This document shows positions 45,868-57,202 of a stretch of 64,000 nt of DNA, piece after piece; within the stretch, counting starts at the first letter, position 1; each line of letters opens with the position of its first letter. This stretch comes from Limonium bicolor (taxonomy: Eukaryota; Streptophyta; Magnoliopsida; Caryophyllales; Plumbaginaceae), in NCBI GenBank assembly GCA_023374045.1, contig CM041777.1, positions 485,437,594 through 485,501,593 on the forward strand, in the 5' to 3' direction. The notes beneath the pieces are model-generated. The model was not told the origin of the DNA and ran no database searches. It saw only the letters and a list, made by a program, of their open reading frames with translations. The position numbers and the translations under genes were made by a program.

Positions 45868-46040
45868 GTATAAATAACCCAAGAGTGTGGGTGAGATAAT
45901 GAGTACAAATAACCCAATGTGTGGGTGAGATAACGAGTATAAGTAACCCGTGAGAATGGGTGAGTATAGTACGAGTAGCCCAAGAGAATGGGTGTGTATA
46001 TGAATAGGTAACCCGAGAGAGCGGGTGAGATATTGAATAA
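45868..46040 (+). repeat. 33-36 bp tandem repeat in element C LTR
   Basis: Five units have the form GAGTATAAATAACCC, then AGAG and GGGTGAGATAAT. Within each unit CCCA or CCCG can pair with TGGG or CGGG, giving a small stem. Units differ by a few bases. Confidence 0.8.
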
Positions 46041-46678
46041 GTAAACAAGGCATAGTGAGGTATAACCCTCAAGGCCTAAGAGTAAACTGATACAACTAAC
46101 AACCTTGTTATGTTAGTTAGGAATTGTGTTCCGTGATTGGATGTAGATTCCTTGAGTAATACTCATATATATACTGTATTGCTATGATGCATGATGTTTG
46201 ACTAAAATGAACTCCATGTATATCCGACAAAAGTAGTCGGCGTACCCCGGTTAGCGCTCGGGGTATGCGAATTTCATATGCAGCGTTAAGCTGAGCCCCT
46301 AGGGGCAACGTTTTTATTTTTCAGGTACACCGAAGATGTTACCGTTCGAGAGTAGGACTGGTCGGTGGGTTGCATGGGTAGTTAGATTTAATTACTTATG
46401 TATTGAAAGAGGTGTAAGACCGAATATGTTGTCGGCATCCATATATTGTAGACTCGGTATAGTAAAGAAGTGAGTTGAGTATGGTATTTGTATTGTGTAT
46501 TCGGTTGTTCCAGTTCATCAGACCGTTACTGTATGTGGAAATAAGCCTGGTGAGCCATATGGGTGGCTAACGGCGTTGTATCACCCTCTGTTGTATTTAG
46601 AGTTCCGCTGCGAGTTTATTGGTAATTGTGACCGTTTAAGAGGTAATGGCGTGATTTGCAGTTGGGGTGTTAAAAAAA

Positions 46679-46700
46679 TGGTATCATATCGCTCTGATGG
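46679..46700 (+). other. Element C degenerate primer-binding site
   Basis: TGGTATCATATCGCTCTGAT sits four bases after the LTR end, where A and B have TGGTATCAGAG. Two bases of the primer match are changed, while the right arm of the hairpin seen in A and B (GCTCTGAT) is kept. Confidence 0.6.
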
Positions 46701-49700
46701 CTGGAAATACTGAGCTTACGAAATACCGAGTTAGGAATTAGAGACTTAGGGCTATGGGTTGAGTGGTAGCGTGAGAGATGCGCTAGATAGGAACTTCCAG
46801 TATGATCTGGATACCTACAATACCAAACCCGCCCTCCACAACCCCCGTATTAAAAGCTCGGGAAAGAACGCCAGAGAGACGGGGAAACCCGATCTGGCAG
46901 CCGTTAAATATAGCTCCATATCAACCTGAACCTATCATGCGGTAGATTTCGAAGAACCGGAAATCCCGGAGATGAATCCCGCTGGAATGACTATAATCGC
47001 ACTTAGTGGCGAAGGATCAGACATCCTATTCAAAGGAGACCGTAATCTGTGGCAGCTTGGGGCAATATGCTTGCAGTCGCGAGAACCTGGCTGGCCGAGC
47101 AGCAGCAAGAAGAAAAGCACCAACCGTGCAACAAGGCAGATTCTTGAGTAATAACGAGAACCGGGACACAAGCCTACGGGCCACCATAGTTAATTAATAC
47201 CACCAACGATATATCAACCGACTAAGAATCTAGTCAAGGATAGATACACCCACCCTGCCACACCCGAAGAGGTTGCAATACCTAGCGGGCGTAGCTTAGG
47301 CAGCTACAAGCATAACTACTTGACATACCCGAATAGGACTACAGAAGTAGTGCCTAAATGACTCAACCCTCGGTAACCACAGTAAAGACGTGGGAACGAG
47401 CAACGAGGTAGAACATAGAACTAAGTAATTTAAGAAATCCGAGAGTGGAGAAGCACCTAAATGAATGACAGTCGTGTCAGTATGAATGAGAAATAGCTCT
47501 AAAGAGTAGTTACCCAGCTAAAGGATCAAAGGAAAAGCCGACAAGGCTATCAAATACAATGTAAACTATACCGTGACCGGTATGAGTTAACCTAAAAACC
47601 GCCTGTACCGCGCACTTGCCACGGCAAGTGCAGTAACAACAGGACTAATAAGAGGAACATTAATAAGCAAGAAGTACTAGCAAAGTGCGAAGATAGCGAA
47701 GAAGGCCAATATAGCAACTCAACCTTAAGAATTTTGAAATCAAACCTTGGAAAGGCCTAACGGCCTGACCACTGTATTGAAGAGCATACCAGTCGGTGAG
47801 AAGCTAGATCTGGTAAGGAGCAACCGGAAAAGGAATGCCATGAAGATTTTATTTTCAAGACTCAAATTTTTCATTCAAACATAGAATTTTCCAAAAACCC
47901 CGAAATTTTTAAACCAACCCAGGGAACCACGGTAATTATCATAGGACGATATAAGAGGAGTTGACAACAGAATACTTCACCTAGGCGTGAAACCGACACT
48001 ACAAGTGTACACAAACGAGACATGGAACGACCGCACTCCGAAGGAGCTTGCGGGCCTGACAGACCAGTTATGAGTTAGTCGGGTAAGTGGCAACGTATCA
48101 ATAAGATACTCCATGTATGTATACAAGTAGAGTACGGAACATGGGAAGTAGTCGACTCCATACTACGGACCATAAGACAAGTTAAAACCAAGACGGTTGG
48201 ACACCTCGAATGATCGAAGAACACAAAGATGTTTACCAAGCTAAAGGAGTCTAGAAACCAGTAAGGTGACAGACCTAAGGATATAGCGTGGATAAGTGCG
48301 AGAAGCACAGAGTATTAAGTATAGACATTGGATATGTCTCAGGAATCAAGGAGGAAATACCTAATAACTGGAATGAATACCAGTGTAAGCAATATGATGA
48401 ATGCCTTAAATGATCATATCAATGTTTGATAAACGGGATAGGATTCCCACAACATGCCTCACTGAGGAGAATAACGACCTGACCAAGAAGGTAAAGAAAA
48501 AAACAAATGATCTACCCAATAACGGGAGACATTACAACCCTAAATGGAATAGTTCAAAATATGTGTGACCGCAAGGCGGAGAAAGTAACTGAACATAACC
48601 ACAAGTACAAGCCAGATGTAATGGCACGATTCAGTAACACCCAGAGCAATCCGTGAAGGGTGCCGGAGTCAACAGTAGTTGAGCGAAACATTGTGTTGAG
48701 AACACAAGTGTTAAAGCGAACACTCGGGTAGAACCTGAAGGGATCCCTCATGAAACGAGATACCCTAGATTGCCAGAGGGCATGAATTAATATCAAGTTA
48801 TTTAAAAGGGTCTTCCATGTACGGAAGTGTGATTAGGCAACCATATCAAGAGCCCAGCAATACCTCCAAACCATTTAATGGAATACGGAGAAGAAGAAAC
48901 CTATATAAACAGCCGAACAGAGCATGGCTCTAGGCAAGGTGGCTTGTAAGCCGGTAAACCAACTACCATTCGTAGATTTAAACGTTGCAAAACTTGTGCA
49001 TAAAGGCATAAAAAGGAATTGTGGAGAACGAACCACTACCTTAGAGTGGGGGATACCACTTGATATTATGGGGCCTATGGAGTGGCAATTGCGTGAATCC
49101 TCCAGAGAAGGGCTACCACATAAGAATGTAATGCGAAACCGCTAGAGCGGCGTAGTGATACTTAAGCATGTGTATATTGCCAGGGAGTAATTTGAACAGA
49201 GATAGTATGTAGAAAGGCTTTGATAGCAATGGAAGGAAACCGAGAGAGCAATCGGTTGAGAAGTACACACAGTACGGGTGCAATGTGAAACGCAGTGTGA
49301 GCAATGCGCAAGAAGCACTGAGAGATTTTAAAAGAATAGCGTATTTGTTGAGCCAAGTGAATGGCAAGCCATAGTGTAAATGGCGAGAACACCTGGGCGG
49401 AAGCTAAAGTAGTAGCGGATGCCATGAAAATGAGTAGGAACATGGTACGCAGCAAGCGACCGTTGTAAGAGCATAGCCAGTTCATGAGATGAAGTTGGTG
49501 AGAAAGATGATAAAGGAGACATTCATTCCTATCTCATGAGAGATTTACTCTCAAGGGTTTACGCTTCTGCACTCTGTATGACTGAGTGTTTTGGTATTGC
49601 ACTTGTGCGGTAATGATCAAGTGAGAGAGCCAGGAATTGAGAGATGTCAACAAAGCCTGTTGAGTGAGAATCTAGAGAGATAACCGTGCGGCTGTTGGCC

Positions 49701-50269
49701 AAAGAGGCGCGAAGAATGTTGGCCCATAACCCACAGGTCCCAGGACCGATGGATGGTAAACGCAGAGTAGTATGAATGAGAAATTCTTGTACAGAAACAA
49801 GTAAATAAACATAATTGAGAAGCACTATTAAACGAGGAAGCACTACAAACTGAGTATAGCTTGATCTCAACCGACAATAAGTCGGAATAGTAAGTGAATA
49901 ATCACGAAGGTATACAGAGTTATACAAAAATAGATTTCTAGAGAGTTGGAGAGAAAATCTATAACTCATCGAATTCGCATACGGTAAGAGATATCAGGCG
50001 ATGATTGAGAAACCTTTATTTCCAATACAAAAAGGGATAAAAAGGGACTGAATAATGCATTGAGAATACAAAGGGCGAATTAAACGCAGCAAAAGCTAGT
50101 GGGCCTTAATTCAAAGGTTAAGTATACCTGACAAATGTGAGTAATTGGCAAATCATAAACGCCTTGAAGCCTTAGAGGCTAGAACCGAACCCGGTTATGA
50201 GTAAATTAACCGCAGTGAGTTAAAAACACTTCATAGACCGAATTAGTGACCAATGTTCAATGATAACAT
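46701..50269 (+). other. Element C non-coding interior
   Basis: About 3.6 kb without a recognisable protein. The open stretches are short and match nothing I know, including one at 48924-49145. 47957-48180 aligns with element A 19158-19380. A perfect GCACTTGCC hairpin lies at 47612-47631, with counterparts in A. The composition is purine-rich on this strand. It fits a LARD interior. Confidence 0.6.
47612..47631 (+). other. Conserved hairpin in element C interior
   Basis: GCACTTGCC and GGCAAGTGC are perfect 9-base arms around a 2-base AC loop. Element A has two related hairpins (17405-17424 with one mismatch, 17463-17482 with 7-base arms). Confidence 0.7.
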
Positions 50270-50312
50270 TGGTCGTACGGGGGCGGTAACCCCTTTTAAG
50301 GGGGTAGGCGAG
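50270..50312 (+). other. Post-pol-position duplicate polypurine-like motif, element C
   Basis: CGTACGGGGGCGGTAACC followed by CCTTTTAAGGGGGTAGG repeats the pattern at 8076, 21093 and 34553. It lies about 1.4 kb before the true tract. Confidence 0.7.
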
Positions 50313-51680
50313 AAACCGCTTAGAGTATGTTCACGTACAGGTGGCGTAAAAACTATGTGCATGGACAAAAGGAATTGTTTTATGATTGGAACTCCTGTTA
50401 CAAACATTGCACCTATTCATTGTGTAATTCTAGCTATTTCGCATGAGAGATCAAGTAACGAGTATGTAATATTATGAAGGAGGAGTAGAAAACTCCTGGG
50501 GAATGAGAATCCCTATAGTATAATGTCTATTGAGATTGATATGAGATATGATGTGTATGACTCGGTATGAAACCGAGGTGTAACCTAGAAGGGAGTGAGT
50601 TCCCTAGGTGTTGTATTGAGAATGATTGATGGAGTGTTCCATCCTTTGGAGTTGTATGTGGTATGTTTTAAATTGAGTAACAATATGACTATGAGACCAT
50701 AAGTATGTAATGCCTAGGCAAGGTAAGTGAAACAAATCGGGAATTATGGATGACTTTAGTTCCATAACTAAGAGATAAATTAAATGATTGTTTTATGAAC
50801 ATCACTAGAAGAGTAAAAGATAGGAAACGAAAATGCTTGACTATCTGATGTTTGAACTGAGTGGGAGGGGAACTTGATCTGCGAGCGATCAAGGGAAAAC
50901 CGAACACAAATTGGGGTGGAAGATAGTCAACACTGATGCTGATCACATCAGGGTTGGATGATTCGTGAGCTCCCTATAAGTGGTCACAGTAATCACGATA
51001 AGAAAGATACAACTACCAAAATTTGATTTGGAGTTGTGTGATGTCTTAAAAGAATTTTCAAACCGTTTTGAAAAAGGATTTCTTCAAGTATGAAGATGGA
51101 AACGAAAAGGGTTTTAGAACCCTATCACCCGCGATGGCTAACCTTAAGTCTTGATGACCGGTAGAACGGTGGGCGTGTATAGTTTGAACCATTGCACCGT
51201 ACGGCGGCGGGTCCTAAGTGACCGGTTGGGGCGGTGTCAGTGTGTGATTTTTCCAAAGGCAAGCGGGACGGGAGAGTCCTGAGACGTTCCTGTGTTGAGT
51301 GAGTCAACCAGAGTGCATGAGGATATGTATTGTGTAACGTTTTGATCAGAACCGAAGGGACCGTGGGCCAGAGAGAGTAGGTGCCCATTGTCATTGAAAC
51401 GCCGTGAACCAGAAAGAGTAAGTGTCAACGTGACCTGTACCTGAGGGATCAGTAGTATATTACTCATATGGATCGAGGACTATAGTGATTTCTTGTCTTC
51501 GGACCGATCCCATGGAGAGAGTACAAAGAGTATTTTGATTGCTATACATGCTGTGATAGTGTTGGTATGTGTAGTGTGAAATGAGACTGACTTGTGGAGT
51601 CTGTAAGGTTATACATGTATTAACCTTGCCATAGCGTGCCATTGAGAGTAACGATAAAGATTCACCAACTTTGAGGACAA
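50313..51680 (+). other. Element C 3' untranslated region
   Basis: Non-coding. 50870-50990 carries the block shared with A and E (GAACACAAATTGGGGTGGAA, GGTTGGATGATTC, CTCCCTATAAGTGG). No gene is seen in the remainder. Confidence 0.6.
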
Positions 51681-51700
51681 AGTCCTAAGGGGGGGTAGAT
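51681..51700 (+). other. Polypurine tract of element C
   Basis: AGTCCTAAGGGGGGGTAGAT directly precedes the 3' LTR start TTTAATACCCC. Confidence 0.8.
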
Positions 51701-54220
51701 TTTAATACCCCGGATTAAAAATCGTGATTAAAATTACTCTAATAGGATTGTTAAAGGCTTAATGGTGCTAAAGAGTTTTGGTAAGGGAAATAAAACCAAA
51801 GAAAAGAGAAAATGCGTAAAACGCGAAAAACGCTTAAAACGCGCATTAAATAAGTATAAGAGATATATGATCTCGTTAGGGTCCGATGGATCCTAAGGCT
51901 TAGTTAGGCCTAATTAGTATACGGGAGTGATTCCCGAAAGAAAACGATCCAAATAATGGATAAAACGCTAACGGAGTTTTAAAGCACGTTTTTCAAGAAA
52001 AACCTGAAAACGTGGCTTTAAGTGGTCAACGGACCCGTAAAAATTATGTGATTAAATAACTATAATTAAGTATTAATCGGAGTTAATAATCATTAAAAAA
52101 AAGAAACGAGAAAAATCCAAAAAACGGGGCCTAGTTAGTGAATAGTGCCAAACCGGGTAAAACAACCAGCGTTTTCTGTAAAAAATGAAAAAGCTCCAGC
52201 TCACTAATAATGTGGGACGGTTTTATAACTACACACACACCTATACTAAGTAATTAGCTAGCTTTTATTAAGTCACAAAAGGACAAAAATTAAAGTAAAA
52301 GGAATAATAAAAAAGGATTTATACTACTCTCTCCCCTCTTTCTTTCATTCACGATTTCTTTTCCCCCTCCAAACCGAGCTCCTTCTCTTCATCCTCTGTG
52401 AATGGCGATTTCACAAGTTGAGCAAGCAGCTCCATCTTCTTCCTCCTCTATCTTTCTCATTTCTTCACCAAATCACACAAAAACACCACTGTTAGATCGT
52501 ATCGGCAAGGCTACGTTTTCCACCCATCAAAAGCTTGGAACCTCCATCTTCACTCCATGGCAGTTTGACCTTTGAAGCTTGAATGGGTGCTTTTGACTCT
52601 CCATCATCTCCTTTTTGCTCTAGGTAAAAAATAAAAGCAAGAGTTTCATCCTTTGTGGCTTTTCCTTACAAAATAAAAAAATTTCCCAACATTGGGAATT
52701 TTCTCCAGTTCAGCCGGTTTTCTCCATGCCTTTGTGGAGTGTTGGAAACTTCATCAATTGATGGCCAAGCTATCCTTTGGACATTCTAAGGTAATACCTA
52801 AGCTAAGCTTTGAACTAACTCTTAAGATGTTAGTTTTGTGAGGAGAGTTGAACTAAATTGACTTGTTTTGTGTGATGTTGGGGATATGATTGTAGTAGCA
52901 ATCTATGCCCCTATGTTTGTGTGGAAACAGAAGAGAAAGAAGGAACAAGAGAAAAGAGGAAGAAGAGAAAGAAACCAAAAATTTGCAAGGTAATGAACTC
53001 ACTTGAGTTAGTTTAGTTTGGCTTGCAAAACAGAATTTTAATGTAGAATTAAGGATCTTGTTTAGTGTAGTTAAGATACTACCACTAGAATGAGTAATGA
53101 GGATGTTAATGTGTTTAAGTGTGAGAAATAAGCTTGGGAATTAAGCTAGTTTTTATGTGTGTGAAATGGAATGTGATGTGGTTTTGATGTTAAACCAAAC
53201 AGGGGAGAAGAAGGGTTTGAGCTGTTTAGTGTGGTGAAAATGCTTAGGAAAGCAAGTAAGTGCTTCCAAAATTTGCCTAAAAACAATGGTAATTGTAGAA
53301 AACACCTAGGAGTAACTAGGTACATTTGAGGGGAAATGAGAGGTTAAACACTTAAAGATATGATGAGGAAGGAGTGGCATTGGGAATAGATCTGGAAATG
53401 GAAATAATGCAAACTTGAAGTACTGAAATGACATTATTTGAATGATAAGGAGGGAGCTCAAATCTGTCACATAGGAAGAGCTAGAAATGCTTAGTGTGCA
53501 AAGTATGAAAAGAGAATGGAAATTTGTAAGTTTTGGGTGTGATTTTGAGTGAAACAACCAAGAGTAAGTGAGAGGACTTGGTGGTTGGATGAAGGTGGTT
53601 TGAAGGGTAATTGAGTGCTAAAACATGAGATTATAGTGGGAAAGATTGGAAAATCAATGGTGAAAGAAGAGGTTGTAACATTTGGAAAATGCCAAATCTG
53701 TCAAAACTGCAGCAGGGTCCGGGACTAGGTCTAGGACCATGTTCCGGACCACCCCCTAAACCCCCGAGTTTTCCAGTTTGATAGGTCCGGGACTTAAGTC
53801 CCTGCCCATGTCCCGGACCACCCCTTAAATAATGGCCGAGGATAGAATCTGTACTTGGTCCAGACTAGAGATATGGACAAGGTCCCGGACCATATTGAAA
53901 TTCATGCCGAGAGTTCGAGTGCAGGTTTGGTCCGGGACTTAAGATATGTATAAGGTCCCGGACCACTTCAAAAATATGGCCGAGAGTTAGACCACATTGG
54001 TCCGGGACTTAAGATAGGGACCAAGTCCCGGACCACCCCCAGAATCCTACAGAAGTGTTTTAAAGGTTTCTAATGATGGGGGTTTGAATGTTAATGATGC
54101 TATATAAGATGTTAAGGCCTTGTTTGGTGACATGTAAAGGCCCTAGGAAGTGTAAGAAAGTGTTAGAAGTGATTGAGAAGTAGGAACTCAAATTAACAAG
54201 AGTAAAACCGAGATAACGGG
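51701..54220 (+). repeat. Element C 3' LTR, first part
   Basis: It aligns with 42241-44808 of the 5' LTR. Differences are dominated by single missing bases (2520 bp against 2568 bp), many in short runs, with fewer substitutions. It ends at ACGGG (54216-54220), where element D entered. The LTR resumes at 63521. Confidence 0.9.
53716..54036 (+). repeat. Hairpin-unit array in element C 3' LTR, five units
   Basis: It corresponds unit by unit to 44299-44626 and has five units with GGTCCGGGACT and GGTCCCGGACC arms. Arm differences are few (for example one unit starts GGTCCAGACT). Confidence 0.88.
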
Positions 54221-54710
54221 TGTTATACCCAAAATTTCAACCCCCCGGAGGTGAGTCTCTTCTAATAGGCTAGTGGTGAGGGTTCCCAGATCGATCGGCA
54301 CATTTCAGAGTGCTAGGGACAGCTTAGTCATCTCCAGGGCCATTTTCGTAATTTTTCAAGGCTCCTAAGCCCCCTACAGGCTTTCTCTCTCCTCCAAATA
54401 AGGGTCAAATCAATTCAAAATGCTTTGAAATTTTTACCCAAGATAGAGGATGACATTTTAAGCATAATGGCGTTGGAATTTTGATTTTTCGAATTTCCAA
54501 TAATTTTCTAGCAATTTCTGATTGAATCTGACGAGAAATTGAATTTAAAAATATTCCAATATCCAAAAAATTCGATTCCACTTTAGAAAAATCAGAAATA
54601 TCATCCTTTACCCATGTGTGAAATTTCATAATCAAATTCCTTTTGGAAGCCCTTGAGCTAAAACGTCGGTAAATCTCGGTTTTTACCGGATTTTTCTATC
54701 TTTAAAGAGG

Positions 54711-54721
54711 TCTATATAAGG
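54711..54721 (+). promoter_or_regulatory. TATA box of element D LTR
   Basis: TCTATATAAGG is an excellent plant TATA box in the middle of the LTR and is repeated unchanged at 62253-62263. Transcription would be expected to begin about 30 bases downstream, setting the U3/R border near 54745. Confidence 0.7.
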
Positions 54722-55293
54722 AACCTTATCCCATGATCAAAGAAGAACCTCAAGAACCCTAAGCAACCAGAAAACCTAGCCGTCTCATTCTCCTCACGTT
54801 TTTACACATCCAAGCACCAAAATCACATCAAAAATCTCTCGAAATCACCACCTAAACACACTTTTCAACTCCTAACACATCAACAATCATCAAACATCAA
54901 CCAAACCACCTCCAAAACGTGAAGAACATCATCAACAATCAACAACCAGAAGCCCGGGTCGAATTCAATCCGGAACCGGCATCATCGGAGCCTCCGAAGA
55001 ATCCCAACGTGAAGAATCATCTTGAATTCGAAGGTAAAACAGGTTACAATCCCACTTTTCTGATTCCCCACGACCTTGTTAACTCTCTGTCAAAGTTTGG
55101 GTTCAAACCAACCTGTTTACGCTTCTGTATTGACGTTTGTTTAAGCTTCTGTCCAATAACTTGTTTACAAAGTTTCGTGCTTAATTCGAGTTCAAATTGA
55201 AAACCTTCAATCACTAACGACTTGTAAATCTTTCAGGCTACACACCCATAAAATTTGAGCTCAAAACACCCTCGGGAACCTTCTGAAAACCCC

Positions 55294-55550
55294 TGTCCGT
55301 GGGTGGTCCGTGACCTCGGACCTATGGTCCGGGACCTCGGACGCGTTGTCCGAGACCACGGACACCCACGGACGGCGGCGGGATTTTAAAAATTCAAAAC
55401 TTAGGTTTTTCTAACGATGTCCGGGCCCACGGACAGCCTGTCCGTGGCCCCGGACTTTGCAAATTTTTGTTTTCCTTCAATTTCGACTTTTCTGCATATT
55501 TAGGTTAACTGGGGTCCGTGGTCTCGGACTCTTGGTCCGTGGCTACGGAC
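55294..55550 (+). repeat. Palindrome-rich array in element D LTR
   Basis: Many copies of GTCCGTGG or CCACGGAC and of CCTCGGAC or GTCCGAG are placed in alternating orientation, for example GTCCGTGGTCTCGGAC and GTCCGAGACCACGGAC. They can pair in several ways. The copy at 62837-63092 differs by two bases near its start. Confidence 0.8.
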
Positions 55551-55978
55551 GTAAGCAAAATTTGACCTAATTCTGCCTCCGAAACCCTAGTTTAGGTAGC
55601 TTTCAATTTCACTTTAATTTTCTGTCAAAAAACGCTAAAAAAAAAAAAAAACAGAAGCTTGCGCACTTAGGTTAAAACGACTCGTAATAAGCCGTAAATA
55701 AACTAAGTAGAGGAAAAACGACTCTAGGGTAATGAAAGTAATTTGAACCCTAATTAAGTCGAATATCAAGCCCCCGAACCCGAACTCTCCTTTCCTAATT
55801 TGATCTAGGTTAAAATTAGGTGGCGACTCATAATAGGTTCCAGTGAGCTAGCTTAGGTTTTAATAATTATTGTTATATGACATAGTTATTAATCTTAGGT
55901 TATAAGTGGACCTAAAACCCGATAGATCCTAATCAACTTAATCACATAGGATAGGGTTTAAAATCGAGGCTCACAGAC

Positions 55979-55997
55979 TGGCGACTCTGCTGGGGAC
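55979..55997 (+). other. Element D primer-binding site, tRNA-Arg type
   Basis: TGGCGACTCTGCTGGGGAC starts three bases after the LTR end. This is the primer site I associate with plant Ogre/Tat elements, matching tRNA-Arg. It differs from the tRNA-Met site of elements A-C. Confidence 0.78.
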
Positions 55998-57202
55998 AAA
56001 CTTCTTAATTTTAACTTGTTTAATTTTAAGAAAGAGGGCTTAACTCGAAAATGTTTATTTATGGCTTTATTACTCTGTTTGTTTACCTTCGTGCGCACTT
56101 TAATTTTCTGCACCTTGGCATCATATGAGAGCGAGGGTCCACACAAACCAATTTCACCCCGGGACCCATTTGAGGGTCCCCTGTCAGGGACTCACACCTT
56201 TTAGGTGATGTGAATAAGCGGGGGAAAAGAGGAGGGTGTCGTCTAACCACACCCCCTTAATACCTGGGCTTTAGCCCCAAGCGTCTTCCTGGCAGTGCCC
56301 TTACCTAGCCCTTTGTTTGGTCAGTCAAAGACCCGACCGTAGACGCACACCTTCAGGTGATGTGAAAAGAGTGGGGAAGCCCAAAGAGAATAGCGTACAA
56401 GCCCTATTCCTTTGTGGTGACCTGGGCCCGCGCCCCAAGCACCTCTCCGGATCGATCCATACCCGGTTTGACTTAAACGTCTAGTGAGGACATGTTGAAT
56501 TTGTGTGGGCCTTGTTTGCTTGTATGATCGGCCCACTACCCAGCCTAGAGATTGATAGGAACTTCTCCTACATCAACCTAGCCCAAAACGAATTGGCAGC
56601 TCTATTTTTGCGGCCCAGAGGCCCTGTTTGGTTTAACATGTGAGTCGTTCGGGCTTCGGCCCAAAAGCTTAGACTTAGGTGATTTCTCTTCTGGCCCATT
56701 TTGAATTATCCAATTAGTTCTAGGCCCATAAAAAGGAAATCCATCTGAACTCGAAATAACTCACAAGTCCCGAAAGCAAAATCTTTTTCTGCTTAGCAAC
56801 CATCTTCTCTGGCCCAAAGAAAGTTGGGCCCATTTGTGATTTAGGGACCATTCCAGCCCATGTGCTTTACTCCAGGCCCAAACACATTCCGGCCCAAGGG
56901 CTCATTCTAGACTAGGTAGACTTCTTATCCGGGCCCTAGCCCCAAACCCTAGATCTAGGTGTCACCTCTCAGGCCCAATCAAAGCCATCTGTTTACATTT
57001 CAGTCCAAATTCCAGTTCATAGCCTGAGAGATACTTCAGCCCAAGCACCTCATTTCCTGGGTATCTTGGCCCACTTGCTTTCAGCCTAAGCCTGTTTCGA
57101 TCTACCTTGTGAAGTGTCATTATCACCTTAGTGTCTTTCAACCCACTTCCTCTTGTTAGCTAATAATGGACTTCTTGGAAACAGGCAAGCCCGAATCCAG
57201 AT
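55998..57202 (+). other. Element D leader
   Basis: 1.2 kb of non-coding sequence between the primer site and gag. An imperfect duplication (about 56190-56300 and 56345-56460) shares an ACACCTT...AGGTGATGTGAA start and a GCCCCAAGC segment. From 56520 to 57080 about a dozen GGCCCA or AGCCCA hexamers occur. No gene is seen. Confidence 0.6.

Larger units (their letters stand above)
42241..46674 (+). repeat. Element C 5' LTR
   Basis: About 4434 bp, starting TTTAATACCCC and ending GGGGTGTTAAA. These ends are inverted copies of each other with one mismatch, so the boundaries are set by repeat comparison and not by TG/CA. A TATA-like TTTTATAC (42874) precedes a CT-rich stretch. A serine/proline-rich open frame (42909-43190) follows but is frameshifted in the 3' LTR, so it is unlikely to be a gene. 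Three AAGGTAA sites lie at about 43186, 43350 and 43554. A hairpin array (44299-44626) and a short tandem repeat (45868-46040) are also present. Confidence 0.85.
54221..55975 (+). repeat. Element D 5' LTR
   Basis: 1755 bp, TGTTATACCC to GAGGCTCACA. The first 1.4 kb is almost identical to 61763-63520. The last 350 bp show more single-base losses and a pure A run where the other copy has interruptions. A TATA box lies at 54711 and a stem-rich array at 55294-55550. Open frames of 93 and 76 codons are identical in both LTRs, but this only reflects LTR identity. Confidence 0.93.

Noticed and set aside
48924..49145. Open stretch in element C interior (73 codons) as a possible gene
   Set aside because: It matches no domain I recognise, and has no conserved counterpart in element A.
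54919..55200. 93-codon frame identical in both D LTRs
   Set aside because: Identity is explained by the young age of the LTRs. There is no recognisable domain, and it starts from a non-ATG codon (GTG) in a leader-like region.
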